From assembly GCA_947175645.1 (NCBI GenBank), contig CAMWNP010000010.1, positions 1-64,000 of the forward strand: a stretch of 64,000 bases of DNA, written 5' to 3'. Positions 52,485 to 60,968 of this stretch are shown here, piece by piece; the stretch's first letter is position 1; every line of letters begins with the position of its first letter. The DNA is from an uncultured Porphyromonadaceae bacterium (GTDB taxonomy: Bacteria > Bacteroidota > Bacteroidia > Bacteroidales > Muribaculaceae). A model generated the notes under the pieces. The model was not told where the DNA came from. It saw only the letters and a program-made list of their open reading frames with translations, and made no database searches. Position numbers and translations under genes: made by a program.

Positions 52485-54029
52485 TTATTTTGCTTTCATA
52501 GACACCAAAGGCACGAGCATTTCCTCCATGGAGATGCCGCCGTGCTGGAAAGTGTCAGTGTAATACTGGACGTAGTAGTTGTAGTTGTTCGGGTAGGCGA
52601 AGAAGTCACGGTTACCGGCAAAAATGTAGGTTGATGAAACGTTGGGTGAAGGAAGCCCGAAGCGTTTGGGATCCTTGATTTCGTAAACCTGACGGTTGTT
52701 GTAGGTGAGGTTTTTCCCCACTTTGTATCGCAGCGCCGTGTTGGTGTTTTTGTCGCCCACCACCTTTATTGGATTGGTTACCCTTATGGTGCCGTGATCC
52801 GTGGTGAGGATGATACGGTAGCCTTTGGCGGCGATGGTCTTGAACAGGTCGTATGCGGCGGAGTGTCGGAACCATGATTCGGTGATGGAGCGGTAGGCTG
52901 CGTTTGACTGAGCCAGTTCGCGTATCATTCGTGACTCAGTTCTGGCGTGCGAGAGCATGTCGATGAAGTTCAGCACAATGACATTTAGGTTGTTTCCTTC
53001 CAGATTCGAGAACTCGCGGAGAAGTTTTTCACCTGCGGCGGAATCGTTGATTTTGTTGTAGGAGAATTTGCATTTGCGCCTGTATCGTTCGAAATGAGTG
53101 GCTATCAGCGGAGATTCGTTGATATTCTTCCCTTCTTCGGCATCCTCGTCGACCCACAGGTCTGGAAACATGGATGCAATCCTTTCAGGCATCAGCCCTG
53201 AGAAGATGGAGTTTCGGGCATATTGTGTAGCCGTGGGAAGGATTGTGCAGTAAAGATCTTCGTCGATGGTGAAGAGTTCGCTCAGCATGGGCTTGATGAC
53301 GGCCCACTGGTCAAGGCGGAAGTTATCAATGAGTATGAAGAATATTTTTTCATCCTCATCAAGCAACGGGAACACCTTTTTCTTGAAAATATCCGGACTC
53401 ATTATGAATCCCCGGTCGGGATCGGTTATCCAGTTCTCGTAATTCCGCTTCACGAATTTATAGAACTCGTTGTCCGCTTCCGTTTTCTGCATTTCCAGAA
53501 GTTCGTCCATGTTTGTGTCAGTGGCGGAGAGTTCCAGTTCCCAGAACACCAGGCGCCGGTAGAGGTCGATCCAGTCCTGCAAGGTCACACAGTCAGAAAT
53601 TGACTCGGCAATGCGGTTGAATTCCTCGCGGTAGTCACGTGTGGCTTTTTCCGACACGAGACTTGCCGAGTGTAGGTGCTTCTTGATGGATATCAGAATC
53701 TGGTTGGGGTTGACCGGTTTTATGAGATAGTCCGAGATTTTGTTACCAACAGCCTGATCCATGATGTTCTCCTCCTCGCTTTTGGTGATCATTATAACCG
53801 GAGTTGCGGGAAGAATCTGCTTGATGCGTGACAATGTCTCCAATCCTGTCAGTCCCGGCATATTTTCATCCAGAATTATGAGGTCCGGGGGTGTTTCACG
53901 TGCTATTTCAATGGCGTCATGACCGTTGTTGGCTGTAACCACATCATAACCTTTCTGTTTCAGAAACAGAATGTGTGGTTTCAGGAGGTCAATCTCATCG
54001 TCTGCCCAGAGTATGGTTTTGTTGTTCAT
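52485..54029 (-). CDS. porX: T9SS regulator PorX (response regulator plus PglZ domain)
   Basis: A 514-residue two-domain protein. Residues 1-120 form a response-regulator receiver with acidic pocket WADDE, phospho-acceptor Asp54 (ILDENMPG) and KPVNPNQIL. A linker of helices is followed by an alkaline-phosphatase-like PglZ domain (about 215-510): ILIDNFRLDQW, PTATQYARNSIFSGLMPE with the nucleophile Thr, LTTDHGTI, all matching PorX of Porphyromonas gingivalis. PorX receives signals from PorY and controls T9SS genes. It sits 9 bp after porW, in the same operon. Confidence 0.95.
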   Translation of the reverse strand: MNNKTILWADDEIDLLKPHILFLKQKGYDVVTANNGHDAIEIARETPPDLIILDENMPGLTGLETLSRIKQILPATPVIMITKSEEENIMDQAVGNKISDYLIKPVNPNQILISIKKHLHSASLVSEKATRDYREEFNRIAESISDCVTLQDWIDLYRRLVFWELELSATDTNMDELLEMQKTEADNEFYKFVKRNYENWITDPDRGFIMSPDIFKKKVFPLLDEDEKIFFILIDNFRLDQWAVIKPMLSELFTIDEDLYCTILPTATQYARNSIFSGLMPERIASMFPDLWVDEDAEEGKNINESPLIATHFERYRRKCKFSYNKINDSAAGEKLLREFSNLEGNNLNVIVLNFIDMLSHARTESRMIRELAQSNAAYRSITESWFRHSAAYDLFKTIAAKGYRIILTTDHGTIRVTNPIKVVGDKNTNTALRYKVGKNLTYNNRQVYEIKDPKRFGLPSPNVSSTYIFAGNRDFFAYPNNYNYYVQYYTDTFQHGGISMEEMLVPLVSMKAK

Positions 54030-54038
54030 AATCGGTTG

Positions 54039-57000
54039 TTATAAAAGGTCATCATCATCACCCTCGGAGCCCGGGGGGTAATATGGAAGGATGGTCTGTG
54101 GCTGAGTCTTGGGTTTGGGAGAGGGTATGGTCTTGGGAGGCTGTGCCGGACGCACCGCAGGTTTGGGAGCGGTGATAGTGTCGGGTTTTACAGACCGTGC
54201 AGGTTTGGCTACAGACGCCTTCTGCTCAGGCGTTGAGACCGGTTGAGGCACAGCCGCTGGCTTGATTTCAGGCTCACTCACCTGCTTGGTTTCCGGTTCA
54301 GCCCCGGTATCGGCAGGTGTTTCCGGCAGTTCCGGTTCATCCTCGAAATCTATAACGCTATCTTCCACAGCATCATATAGTTTGTCCTCGGCATAGCGGA
54401 AGTAATCGTCGAATGAACGGCCCTCACGGAGAAGTTTCTCGAAATCGTCGCGGCTGATGATTACCGGCCGCACGCCCTTGGGCATCTCCCATGTTTCGTT
54501 GTCCGCCATCACTTTTTTGTAGGCGTTCAGTTGGTTCAGATTGTCAAAACCTTTGACGATAAGCAGTCCGAGGCGTCCGAAGTTCATCTGTTCAAGGTCA
54601 AAATCCTTTATTGCGAACGAGGTGAAGTTGTGCCGGGCTACGCGGAAAAGCAGGTCGTTGGCATTGACACGATCCGTGGGGAACAGCAGGACGTAGTATT
54701 GCTCGCTTTCAGGATTGAGATCAAAGTTGAGATCATCAGTGTTCACGGCCGTGGAGTCGTTACCCAGACGAATATCCCACAACATACCGCGGGTGTTGGA
54801 GCCACCGCTGTGGAGTTGTCGTCCCTTTGCCAGTTCACGCAGATAGTTCGAGGCTATTGGAGTGATGTCCGTTTCAGGATATAACTCAAGCATTTTCTTG
54901 AGTTGCTCACGGAATTCATCCGGGCGGTTCTCGGTGACATAGGCCAGAGCGTCGAGGTACATGAATTTGGGCATAAGCGGACTGGTGGGGTAAAGTTCGG
55001 CCATGGTCCGGTAAGCCGTGTGGACTTCGGAGTTCCGGTTGGCCAGATAATCCTCGTAGGCCTGCTCGTACATCTGTTCCTGACGTTGTTCCATAACCCG
55101 GAGATTGTCAATATAGTCCGGGTCACGCATGGCCTGACCGTAAAGACTTTCGGGGAAATCGTTGACTATGAGGTTACGGTAACGTTCGGCCATGGCGTTA
55201 TTTCCTGACCTTATGTAGATCAGATACAGGTTGTAGTAGACGTCCAGGCGATAGATATTGTCGGGGTAGCGTGACAGCAGACGGTCAAATTCCGTTATCG
55301 CCGCCGGGAAATCCTCCAGTTTGTCTTTCAGGATCACACCCATATTGTAAAGTCCTTCCTGAATGACTTCATTTGCAGTGGCTCGTTCAAGGTCAGTCTT
55401 GGGTATCTGTTTGAGATAGTATTCAACCTTGTGCGGGTCGTTTTCATTTGCCTCCAGTTCGGATTGTTTCTTGCGCTCTTCCGGTGTGAGCGTGTCATTT
55501 GGGATAGAAGTGTCCTCTGATGTTTCCTCATCGGCATCCTCGGAGTTGAATTCCGACATGTCGAAAGATGATTTGTTGCGCCGGCGCCAGTTGTCTTCCA
55601 GTTTTCGGCTACCCCACCGGCGCTGGAATTCGGTTTTGCCGGCATTGCGTGTGGCGGCATTGTAGAAATACCATGAATTGTCGGAGTTCAGGACGAATGA
55701 GTTGGGAGTAGCGGCTGAATTGTTCTGAAGGCCTGTTCCTGCCGCAGCCTGATTGGCAAGATATTCCTCGCGTCGGGCGTCCTCTGCCTCTTTCTTTTCT
55801 TTTTCCTCCAGTTCCTTGATTATTTTGCGTATGATTTTCTCCTGTTCCGGCAGCGGTAATTCCGAAAGGCGGAGAAGAGAATCCTGAAGAGTCACGTTCT
55901 GTGAGTAGATGGCAAGTTCGTCAAGCACGTCGGAGCGCCGTTTGAGCAGTTTGTAGTCGGGGTAGTCGTCAGGAATCTGAGCAATGGCTTCGGCATAGCA
56001 GGGTTGCGCTTTCTCATACTGATGCCGTGTGAAATAGAGACCTCCGAGGGTAAGTTGGGCCATAGCCTTGTCAATTCCGCTGCGGGTGGATTTCTCCACG
56101 GCGAGTTCATAGTTGCGTATTGCTTCTGTTGTGTCTTTACGCGACAGATAGAGATTGCCTATGGCGTAATAAATCTGGTCGAGATATTCTTTGTTGCGTC
56201 CGTAGCGGGTCATGCGCCGCAGGGCGTCAACCTCTTTTTTTATATCGGTTCCTTCAAACACCTCGCTCTGTTTTATGCGGGCGTTGAATTTGGTGCGGTA
56301 TGATGCAGAGTTGGAACTACCGGCTTTTTTGAACGCCTCATAAGCCTGGCTTTTCTCTCCCAGTCGGGCCAGAACCTGTCCCAGCAGAAAGAATATTCTC
56401 GTTTTCTGCGCACCGGAACTCAGTCGAGCCCCTTCCTGAAGATACGGGACAGCCTCGGCATACTTTCCTGATTTCACGTAAAGGTCGCCGTATGTGATGT
56501 TATACAGTTCCTTCAGGCTGTTGTTCGTCAGTTCGTCAGGCTTGATGCGGCTGATGATGGTCTCACTCTCGAAGAGCCAGTCCATGGAGCAGTAACTCTT
56601 TGACTGCCAGAGTTTCGCTTCGGTGACTGTCTGTGGCAGCCAGGTGAAATGCTTGCTCACGTAGAAGAATGTGGAAGCCGCTCCGAGAAAGTCTCCGTTC
56701 ATGTACTGGCTGCGCCCCATCATCATCCATGCGTTGTGGAGGAACGGATTATATTCGTCACGTTTCAGCCACGCTTTGTATTCGGCACTCTGAGCCTTCC
56801 CCGGTTTGCGTGCCGGACGTTTTTTTATTGAGCGTAACTGTATGGCTTTCTGCGCTTTCTCTATTGAGCGGGTGAAATCACCTTGAGGTTGCGGTGCCTT
56901 CTCGTTGCTGCGCGCTTCGGCCGGGTGTGTGTAGAGTAGCCTTGTGTAATCATCCTCGTATTTGTCTTCCATTTCTGCGAGGGTTTCCTTGTAGTGCTTG

Positions 57001-57149
57001 TCGCCGTTATAATATATGTTATAACGGGTTATGAAAGCGGAGTAGTTACGTGAGGCTGCCGTGTTTTTTTTCATGGAACATCCCCCTGACAGCAGTGCGG
57101 CAATCAGAGCGGTCAGTGATGCAAGGATTATGAACGGGGTTCGTTTCAT
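54039..57149 (-). CDS. porW: T9SS-associated TPR lipoprotein PorW/SprE
   Basis: A 1036-residue outer-membrane lipoprotein: MKRTPFIILASLTALIAALLSGGC with lipobox SGGC. The region NYSAFITRYNIYYNGDKHYK is characteristic of PorW/SprE. Tetratricopeptide repeats cover about residues 110-480 and 600-760 (YMNGDFLGAASTFFYVSKHF, YELAVEKSTRSGIDKAM, PAAITEFDRLLSRYPDNIYR). A charged EKEKKEAEDARREE stretch lies near 455, and a Pro- and Lys-rich tail ends the protein (PKTIPSPKPKTQPQ, GDDDDLL). The protein is part of the T9SS and links secretion to PorX signalling. It lies 9 bp before porX and 9 bp after the M16 gene. Confidence 0.9.
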   Translation of the reverse strand: MKRTPFIILASLTALIAALLSGGCSMKKNTAASRNYSAFITRYNIYYNGDKHYKETLAEMEDKYEDDYTRLLYTHPAEARSNEKAPQPQGDFTRSIEKAQKAIQLRSIKKRPARKPGKAQSAEYKAWLKRDEYNPFLHNAWMMMGRSQYMNGDFLGAASTFFYVSKHFTWLPQTVTEAKLWQSKSYCSMDWLFESETIISRIKPDELTNNSLKELYNITYGDLYVKSGKYAEAVPYLQEGARLSSGAQKTRIFFLLGQVLARLGEKSQAYEAFKKAGSSNSASYRTKFNARIKQSEVFEGTDIKKEVDALRRMTRYGRNKEYLDQIYYAIGNLYLSRKDTTEAIRNYELAVEKSTRSGIDKAMAQLTLGGLYFTRHQYEKAQPCYAEAIAQIPDDYPDYKLLKRRSDVLDELAIYSQNVTLQDSLLRLSELPLPEQEKIIRKIIKELEEKEKKEAEDARREEYLANQAAAGTGLQNNSAATPNSFVLNSDNSWYFYNAATRNAGKTEFQRRWGSRKLEDNWRRRNKSSFDMSEFNSEDADEETSEDTSIPNDTLTPEERKKQSELEANENDPHKVEYYLKQIPKTDLERATANEVIQEGLYNMGVILKDKLEDFPAAITEFDRLLSRYPDNIYRLDVYYNLYLIYIRSGNNAMAERYRNLIVNDFPESLYGQAMRDPDYIDNLRVMEQRQEQMYEQAYEDYLANRNSEVHTAYRTMAELYPTSPLMPKFMYLDALAYVTENRPDEFREQLKKMLELYPETDITPIASNYLRELAKGRQLHSGGSNTRGMLWDIRLGNDSTAVNTDDLNFDLNPESEQYYVLLFPTDRVNANDLLFRVARHNFTSFAIKDFDLEQMNFGRLGLLIVKGFDNLNQLNAYKKVMADNETWEMPKGVRPVIISRDDFEKLLREGRSFDDYFRYAEDKLYDAVEDSVIDFEDEPELPETPADTGAEPETKQVSEPEIKPAAVPQPVSTPEQKASVAKPARSVKPDTITAPKPAVRPAQPPKTIPSPKPKTQPQTILPYYPPGSEGDDDDLL

Positions 57150-57158
57150 GAATGTGAA

Positions 57159-58379
57159 TCAGGTGTATAACAGTTTGTTACATTTTTCGGGAGAGAAAAT
57201 CTGTCGGGCTGTTTCGTTTATTGTGTCAACGGTTATCCGGCGGTAGCGTTCCGCCAGGTCAGAAATACTTTCCCCATGATATTCCGCCATTGCGATTTCG
57301 CTTGCGCGCGGTCCCTGACGGAGCAACGCAAAGGTTCGTTCGCTCTCAGACTTATTTTTCGCGCGTTCAAGTTCATGCTCGGTAACGCCGTCGGAAACAA
57401 GAATTTCTATTTCTTGCCTGATAGCCTTTTCTGCATCGCCGGGATTCACGCCGGGGTTAAGGATGGCATTGATCATCAGGAATCCGGCATCCTCGCTACC
57501 GGCGATGGAGGCGTCGACTTCCGCGAACAGTCCTGTGGCGAGGAAGAGACGCCGGTAGAAGCGTGATGACCGCCCGGCCGCCAGAATATCGGTGATCAAA
57601 TCTGCGGCAATATATCTGTCGGTGCCATAGCGGTCCATTGGGTAGGCAAGGCATAACATAGGTGCGGGAACGGCATCGTGTACGGTTAGTTCACGTGCTG
57701 ATGTCTGCTCCGGTTCCTGAGGAAGATTCCGTGGCGCTGTTTCGTGTGCCGGAATGTCGCCGAACCACTTTTCCGCAAGCGAGAAAAAACGGTCGGCAGT
57801 GACGTTCCCTGACACTCCCAGAATTGCCGTCTGAGGTGAATAGTGCCGGTTGAAGAATTCCTGAACCTGCTCGCGGCTCACATTTCGCACATGTTCCGGG
57901 GTTGCTCCAATCACAGGCCATCGGTAAGGGTGGCGCGTGTAAATGAGGTTGCGCAGATGGTGCATGAACTTACCGTACGGGCGGTTGGTGCAGGTTTGCT
58001 TGAACTCTTCCAGAACCACACCCCGCTGGATTTCAAGAGCCTCGTCGCCCAGGCGTGGCCGTAGCATGCGGTCGCTTTCCAGAAACAGTGCCGTTTCAAT
58101 GTTGTGTGCCGGAAGAATATCATAGAAATTAGTGAAATCGTTTGATGTCCATGCGTTGCTCTGCCCGCCGGCCCTCTGCAGTTCCCCGTCGAAATCCTTG
58201 ACATTGGCGCTACCGCCGAACATCAGATGTTCAAAAAGATGTGCCAGACCGGTATGCTCCGGATTCTCGTCACGGGCCCCCACATTGTAAAGCACGTTTA
58301 CCGCCACCATGGCCGATGATGGATCATGGTGGTGGACCACACGCAGTCCGTTCGGGAGTGTGTGACGCTCTATCTTCAT
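57159..58379 (-). CDS. M16-family zinc peptidase
   Basis: A 406-residue pitrilysin-type protein. The inverted zinc motif is HLFEH (about 46-50) in NPEHTGLAHLFEHLMFGG, with the third ligand Glu about 75 residues later (LEIQRGVVLEEFKQ). The C-terminal M16_C domain (about 165-340; SGNVTADRFFSLAEKWFGDI) is complete. No signal peptide is seen, so a cytosolic role is likely, in contrast with exported PqqL-like peptidases. It overlaps the PPIase gene by 4 bp and precedes porW. Confidence 0.9.
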   Translation of the reverse strand: MKIERHTLPNGLRVVHHHDPSSAMVAVNVLYNVGARDENPEHTGLAHLFEHLMFGGSANVKDFDGELQRAGGQSNAWTSNDFTNFYDILPAHNIETALFLESDRMLRPRLGDEALEIQRGVVLEEFKQTCTNRPYGKFMHHLRNLIYTRHPYRWPVIGATPEHVRNVSREQVQEFFNRHYSPQTAILGVSGNVTADRFFSLAEKWFGDIPAHETAPRNLPQEPEQTSARELTVHDAVPAPMLCLAYPMDRYGTDRYIAADLITDILAAGRSSRFYRRLFLATGLFAEVDASIAGSEDAGFLMINAILNPGVNPGDAEKAIRQEIEILVSDGVTEHELERAKNKSESERTFALLRQGPRASEIAMAEYHGESISDLAERYRRITVDTINETARQIFSPEKCNKLLYT

Positions 58380-59242
58380 TTTTCCACAGTCATGGAAATG
58401 ATTCGGATATCCTCAGTGGGACGGTCGGCGCGTCCGGTTTCGGCGGATTCGATTTTCTCCACGGTTTCCATGCCGCTTATCACTTCTCCAAAAACGGTAT
58501 AAGCCCCGTCAAGGTGGGGCGCGCCACCTTTTTCAATGTAGGCTTTGCGCACATCAGCCGGTATGGTCACCGGATTTGCCTTTGCCTCTGCTTCGGTTTC
58601 GGCTATAAGTTTCTCCTGGAGTTCCATAAGACCGGCCTGGTCGCGGTTGCGTCGCAGTTCCATCACCTTGTCACGGTTCTCTGAAGCCTTCTTGTTGAAG
58701 ATAGTCTGCTTCTGTTGCTGCTGCATGGAACGTTCCATCTGGGTCAGGGTTGAGTCATTGAAATTTTGTCCGGTCACAATGTAGAACTGTGAGCCTGACG
58801 AACGGCGTTCCGGGTTCATTTCATCGCCGGTACGAGCGGCCGCAAGTGCACCGCGCACATGATAATGACGAGGATATGCTATCTCAGCCTCGATGGTATA
58901 GCCCGGGTCACCCATGCCGAGCATTTCGCCGGGTGCCGCATCTTTTGACTTGGGGTCACCGGTCTGAATCATAAAGTCCTTGATGACGCGGTGGAACAGT
59001 ACTCCGTTGTAGAATCCCTCGTTGACAAGTTTGAGGAAGTTGTCGCGGTGGCGTGGTGTGTCACCGAAAAGGCGGATTTTGATGTCGCCTGCAGTTGTTT
59101 TTATATCCACGATGGCATCGCCGTCTGACGCCGTGGTTTCAGGAGTGTTCTTTTCAGTTGCCATATCTTTGTTGTTTGCGTTACTACGGCCGCATGAGAA
59201 CATCATGCATGCCAGTACTATTATAAATATATTTTTCAGCAT
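58376..59242 (-). CDS. Cyclophilin-type peptidyl-prolyl isomerase lipoprotein
   Basis: A 288-residue exported protein. I take the ATG at 59242, which starts the lipoprotein signal MLKNIFIIVLACMMFSCGRS (lipobox FSC); the much longer reading from 59416 overlaps the upstream gene and lacks any sense. The cyclophilin domain (about 45-280) contains GDIKIRLFGDTPRHRDNFLK, YNGVLFHRVIKDFMIQTGDP, SSGSQFYIVTGQ and HLDGAYTVFGEVISGME. An inserted helical segment rich in Gln and charged residues (about 165-230) splits it, as in other Bacteroidales members. It probably helps folding of outer-membrane or secreted proteins. Confidence 0.92.
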   Translation of the reverse strand: MLKNIFIIVLACMMFSCGRSNANNKDMATEKNTPETTASDGDAIVDIKTTAGDIKIRLFGDTPRHRDNFLKLVNEGFYNGVLFHRVIKDFMIQTGDPKSKDAAPGEMLGMGDPGYTIEAEIAYPRHYHVRGALAAARTGDEMNPERRSSGSQFYIVTGQNFNDSTLTQMERSMQQQQKQTIFNKKASENRDKVMELRRNRDQAGLMELQEKLIAETEAEAKANPVTIPADVRKAYIEKGGAPHLDGAYTVFGEVISGMETVEKIESAETGRADRPTEDIRIISMTVEK

Positions 59243-59282
59243 CTCAGATTGATTTTTATATTGCCGGATTGCAGTGGATGAG

Positions 59283-59657
59283 TCAGAATCCTTGCGGATA
59301 GACACGTTTATAGACGCGACGGAAATTGTTGTCTGTCGCCTGCAGTTCGGCAGCCCGTGACGCAAAGTCCTCGCCCCAGATGCTTGCCAGCAGATCGCCC
59401 AGATAACGATGCTCACGGTCTTTTTCTATCGCAAGATTTATCAGAGTGTCTATCTCGGTTGAGAATCTCTCGGGGTCGATCGCGTTGAGGTAGCGCGCGG
59501 TGCTCACCACAAACTGACCCGTAAGGTCAACCCGGCTTATATTCTCGATAATGTCATCGATAACTTCGTGAGCCGAATCAATATGGTTGGCCAGATATTC
59601 GTAACTTTTCAGTCCGTCGGCGTCATCGCCTATCGCTTTTTTCAGTTCGTCGTTCAT
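59283..59657 (-). CDS. Conserved hypothetical protein, helical
   Basis: A 124-residue acidic protein with no signal peptide, nearly all helical (SYEYLANHIDSAHEVIDDII, INLAIEKDREHRYLGDLLASI). The C-terminus is FRRVYKRVYPQGF. It is the first gene of the eight-gene operon ahead of PPIase, M16 and porW, 40 bp before the PPIase. It is not a recognised family; proteins of this size and shape often occur next to T9SS genes in the order, but no role is assigned. Confidence 0.6.
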   Translation of the reverse strand: MNDELKKAIGDDADGLKSYEYLANHIDSAHEVIDDIIENISRVDLTGQFVVSTARYLNAIDPERFSTEIDTLINLAIEKDREHRYLGDLLASIWGEDFASRAAELQATDNNFRRVYKRVYPQGF

Positions 59658-59728
59658 GGGTGGAAATTTTTCTATGGCAGTGACAGAGGTCTGCGGGCTT
59701 CATGCCGCTGCTGATGGTGTTTGTTTTG

Positions 59729-59736
59729 CAAATTTA
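59729..59736 (-). promoter_or_regulatory. Probable promoter box of the porW-porX operon
   Basis: TAAATTTG on the minus strand (59736-59729) matches TAnnTTTG, and CAAA at 59760-59763 may be the -33 TTTG, though the spacer of 23 bp is long. It lies about 72 bp before the ATG at 59657. Confidence 0.5.
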
Positions 59737-59812
59737 ATAATAATAGGTGGATAATTTTACAAATCATTGTTAAAAATCCCTTTCCGCTGTGTGTAAATCG
59801 GTGTTTTTTTCG

Positions 59813-59820
59813 TAACTTTG
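59813..59820 (+). promoter_or_regulatory. Possible -7 box of the C11 peptidase gene
   Basis: TAACTTTG (59813-59820) lies only 5 bp before the ATG at 59826. If used, the mRNA would be nearly leaderless. No -33 TTTG was seen. Confidence 0.35.
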
Positions 59821-59825
59821 TGATT

Positions 59826-60968
59826 ATGAAAAAGAGTATATTTATCACTGTATCAATATTTTTATCCGTTTTATTGTTTTCTTGTTCGGATAAGCATGAT
59901 GATCCGGAACCTGTGGATGAGGGAACTGTCCGCACGGTTCTTGTCTACATGGTTGCCAATAATTCACTTGGCAGATATTATTTTGACGAAGCGGATCTTG
60001 AAGAGATGCGTAAGGGTGCCGTTGACGGTAAACTGGGGAATTCACGATGGCTGGTTTATCATCATCCCTATGGAGAAGCACCCCGTTTGAAAGAACTGAT
60101 GGAGGATGGAACCTTCGTTACGCTGAGAGAGTATTCGGAGGGTAGCCAATCCGTGACCATAGACCGGATGAAAGAGGTTATGGACGACACCCGTTTTCTG
60201 GCTCCGGCGAAGGATTACGGCCTGGTTCTATGGAGCCACGCAACAGGATGGTTGCAGAATGGAGTGACTGAGAGCCGGTCAAAACTCCGGGCTTTTGGTG
60301 ACGACGGCGGACGCTACATGAACATAACCTCTCTCGCACAGGCACTTGAAGGTCAGAATCTGAGTTTCATTTATGCCGACTGCTGCTATATGGGCTGTGT
60401 GGAAGTGGCTTACCAGTTGCGTGACTGTGCCCGTTATTTTGTGGCTTCAGCCGCCGAACTCCCTGCGGCGGGGATGAACTACTCCGTCAATATGGAATGT
60501 CTGACAGGTCAGAATCTCGACCTTATAGGCTCAGCCCGGAATACTTACGAGATGTATGCCAAAGATAATTCCACCAGGCCTAATCAGTCATGGTGCACGA
60601 TGTCAGTTGTAGATCTCAGCATGATGGATGAATTGTCAAATATTACTGCCGAGGTATACCGGACCGGTGAATTTCCTCACAGTCTAAATCCGCAGACTTT
60701 CACCGCCGGAGTGAATTATTACTCTGACCTGGCGCAATTTGTGGAGAATGTCACCCCTGACAACACTCTTCTTTCCCGCTGGAACAACATCTTTTCAAAG
60801 ACTGTGCTGTATGAGGCCGCTACACCATACATCATTGGCGGTGTGGAAGTGCATACTCACTGCGGGCTGACAACCTTCATTCTCAACTCAACAACTGACA
60901 GCGACACCCGTAACTACCGTCAACTCGACTGGTATGCCGATGTGGCCAGATTTCAACCCTTACCCTGA
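59826..60968 (+). CDS. Clostripain-related (C11) cysteine peptidase lipoprotein
   Basis: A 380-residue lipoprotein: MKKSIFITVSIFLSVLLFSC with lipobox FSC. The ATG at 59826 is chosen because it begins this signal; an earlier in-frame ATG at 59721 would precede the promoter box. The C11 core is clear: TVLVYMVANNSLGRYYFDEA at the start of the fold, LVLWSHATGWL with the catalytic His, and SFIYADCCYMGCVEVAYQLR with the nucleophile Cys. C11 enzymes cut after Arg or Lys and are often activated by self-cleavage. It ends by a 1-bp overlap with the MscS gene. Confidence 0.9.
   Translation: MKKSIFITVSIFLSVLLFSCSDKHDDPEPVDEGTVRTVLVYMVANNSLGRYYFDEADLEEMRKGAVDGKLGNSRWLVYHHPYGEAPRLKELMEDGTFVTLREYSEGSQSVTIDRMKEVMDDTRFLAPAKDYGLVLWSHATGWLQNGVTESRSKLRAFGDDGGRYMNITSLAQALEGQNLSFIYADCCYMGCVEVAYQLRDCARYFVASAAELPAAGMNYSVNMECLTGQNLDLIGSARNTYEMYAKDNSTRPNQSWCTMSVVDLSMMDELSNITAEVYRTGEFPHSLNPQTFTAGVNYYSDLAQFVENVTPDNTLLSRWNNIFSKTVLYEAATPYIIGGVEVHTHCGLTTFILNSTTDSDTRNYRQLDWYADVARFQPLP

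Noticed and set aside
59243-59416. 58-codon upstream extension of the PPIase
   Set aside because: It overlaps the preceding gene, has no signal features, and the lipoprotein signal starts at 59242.
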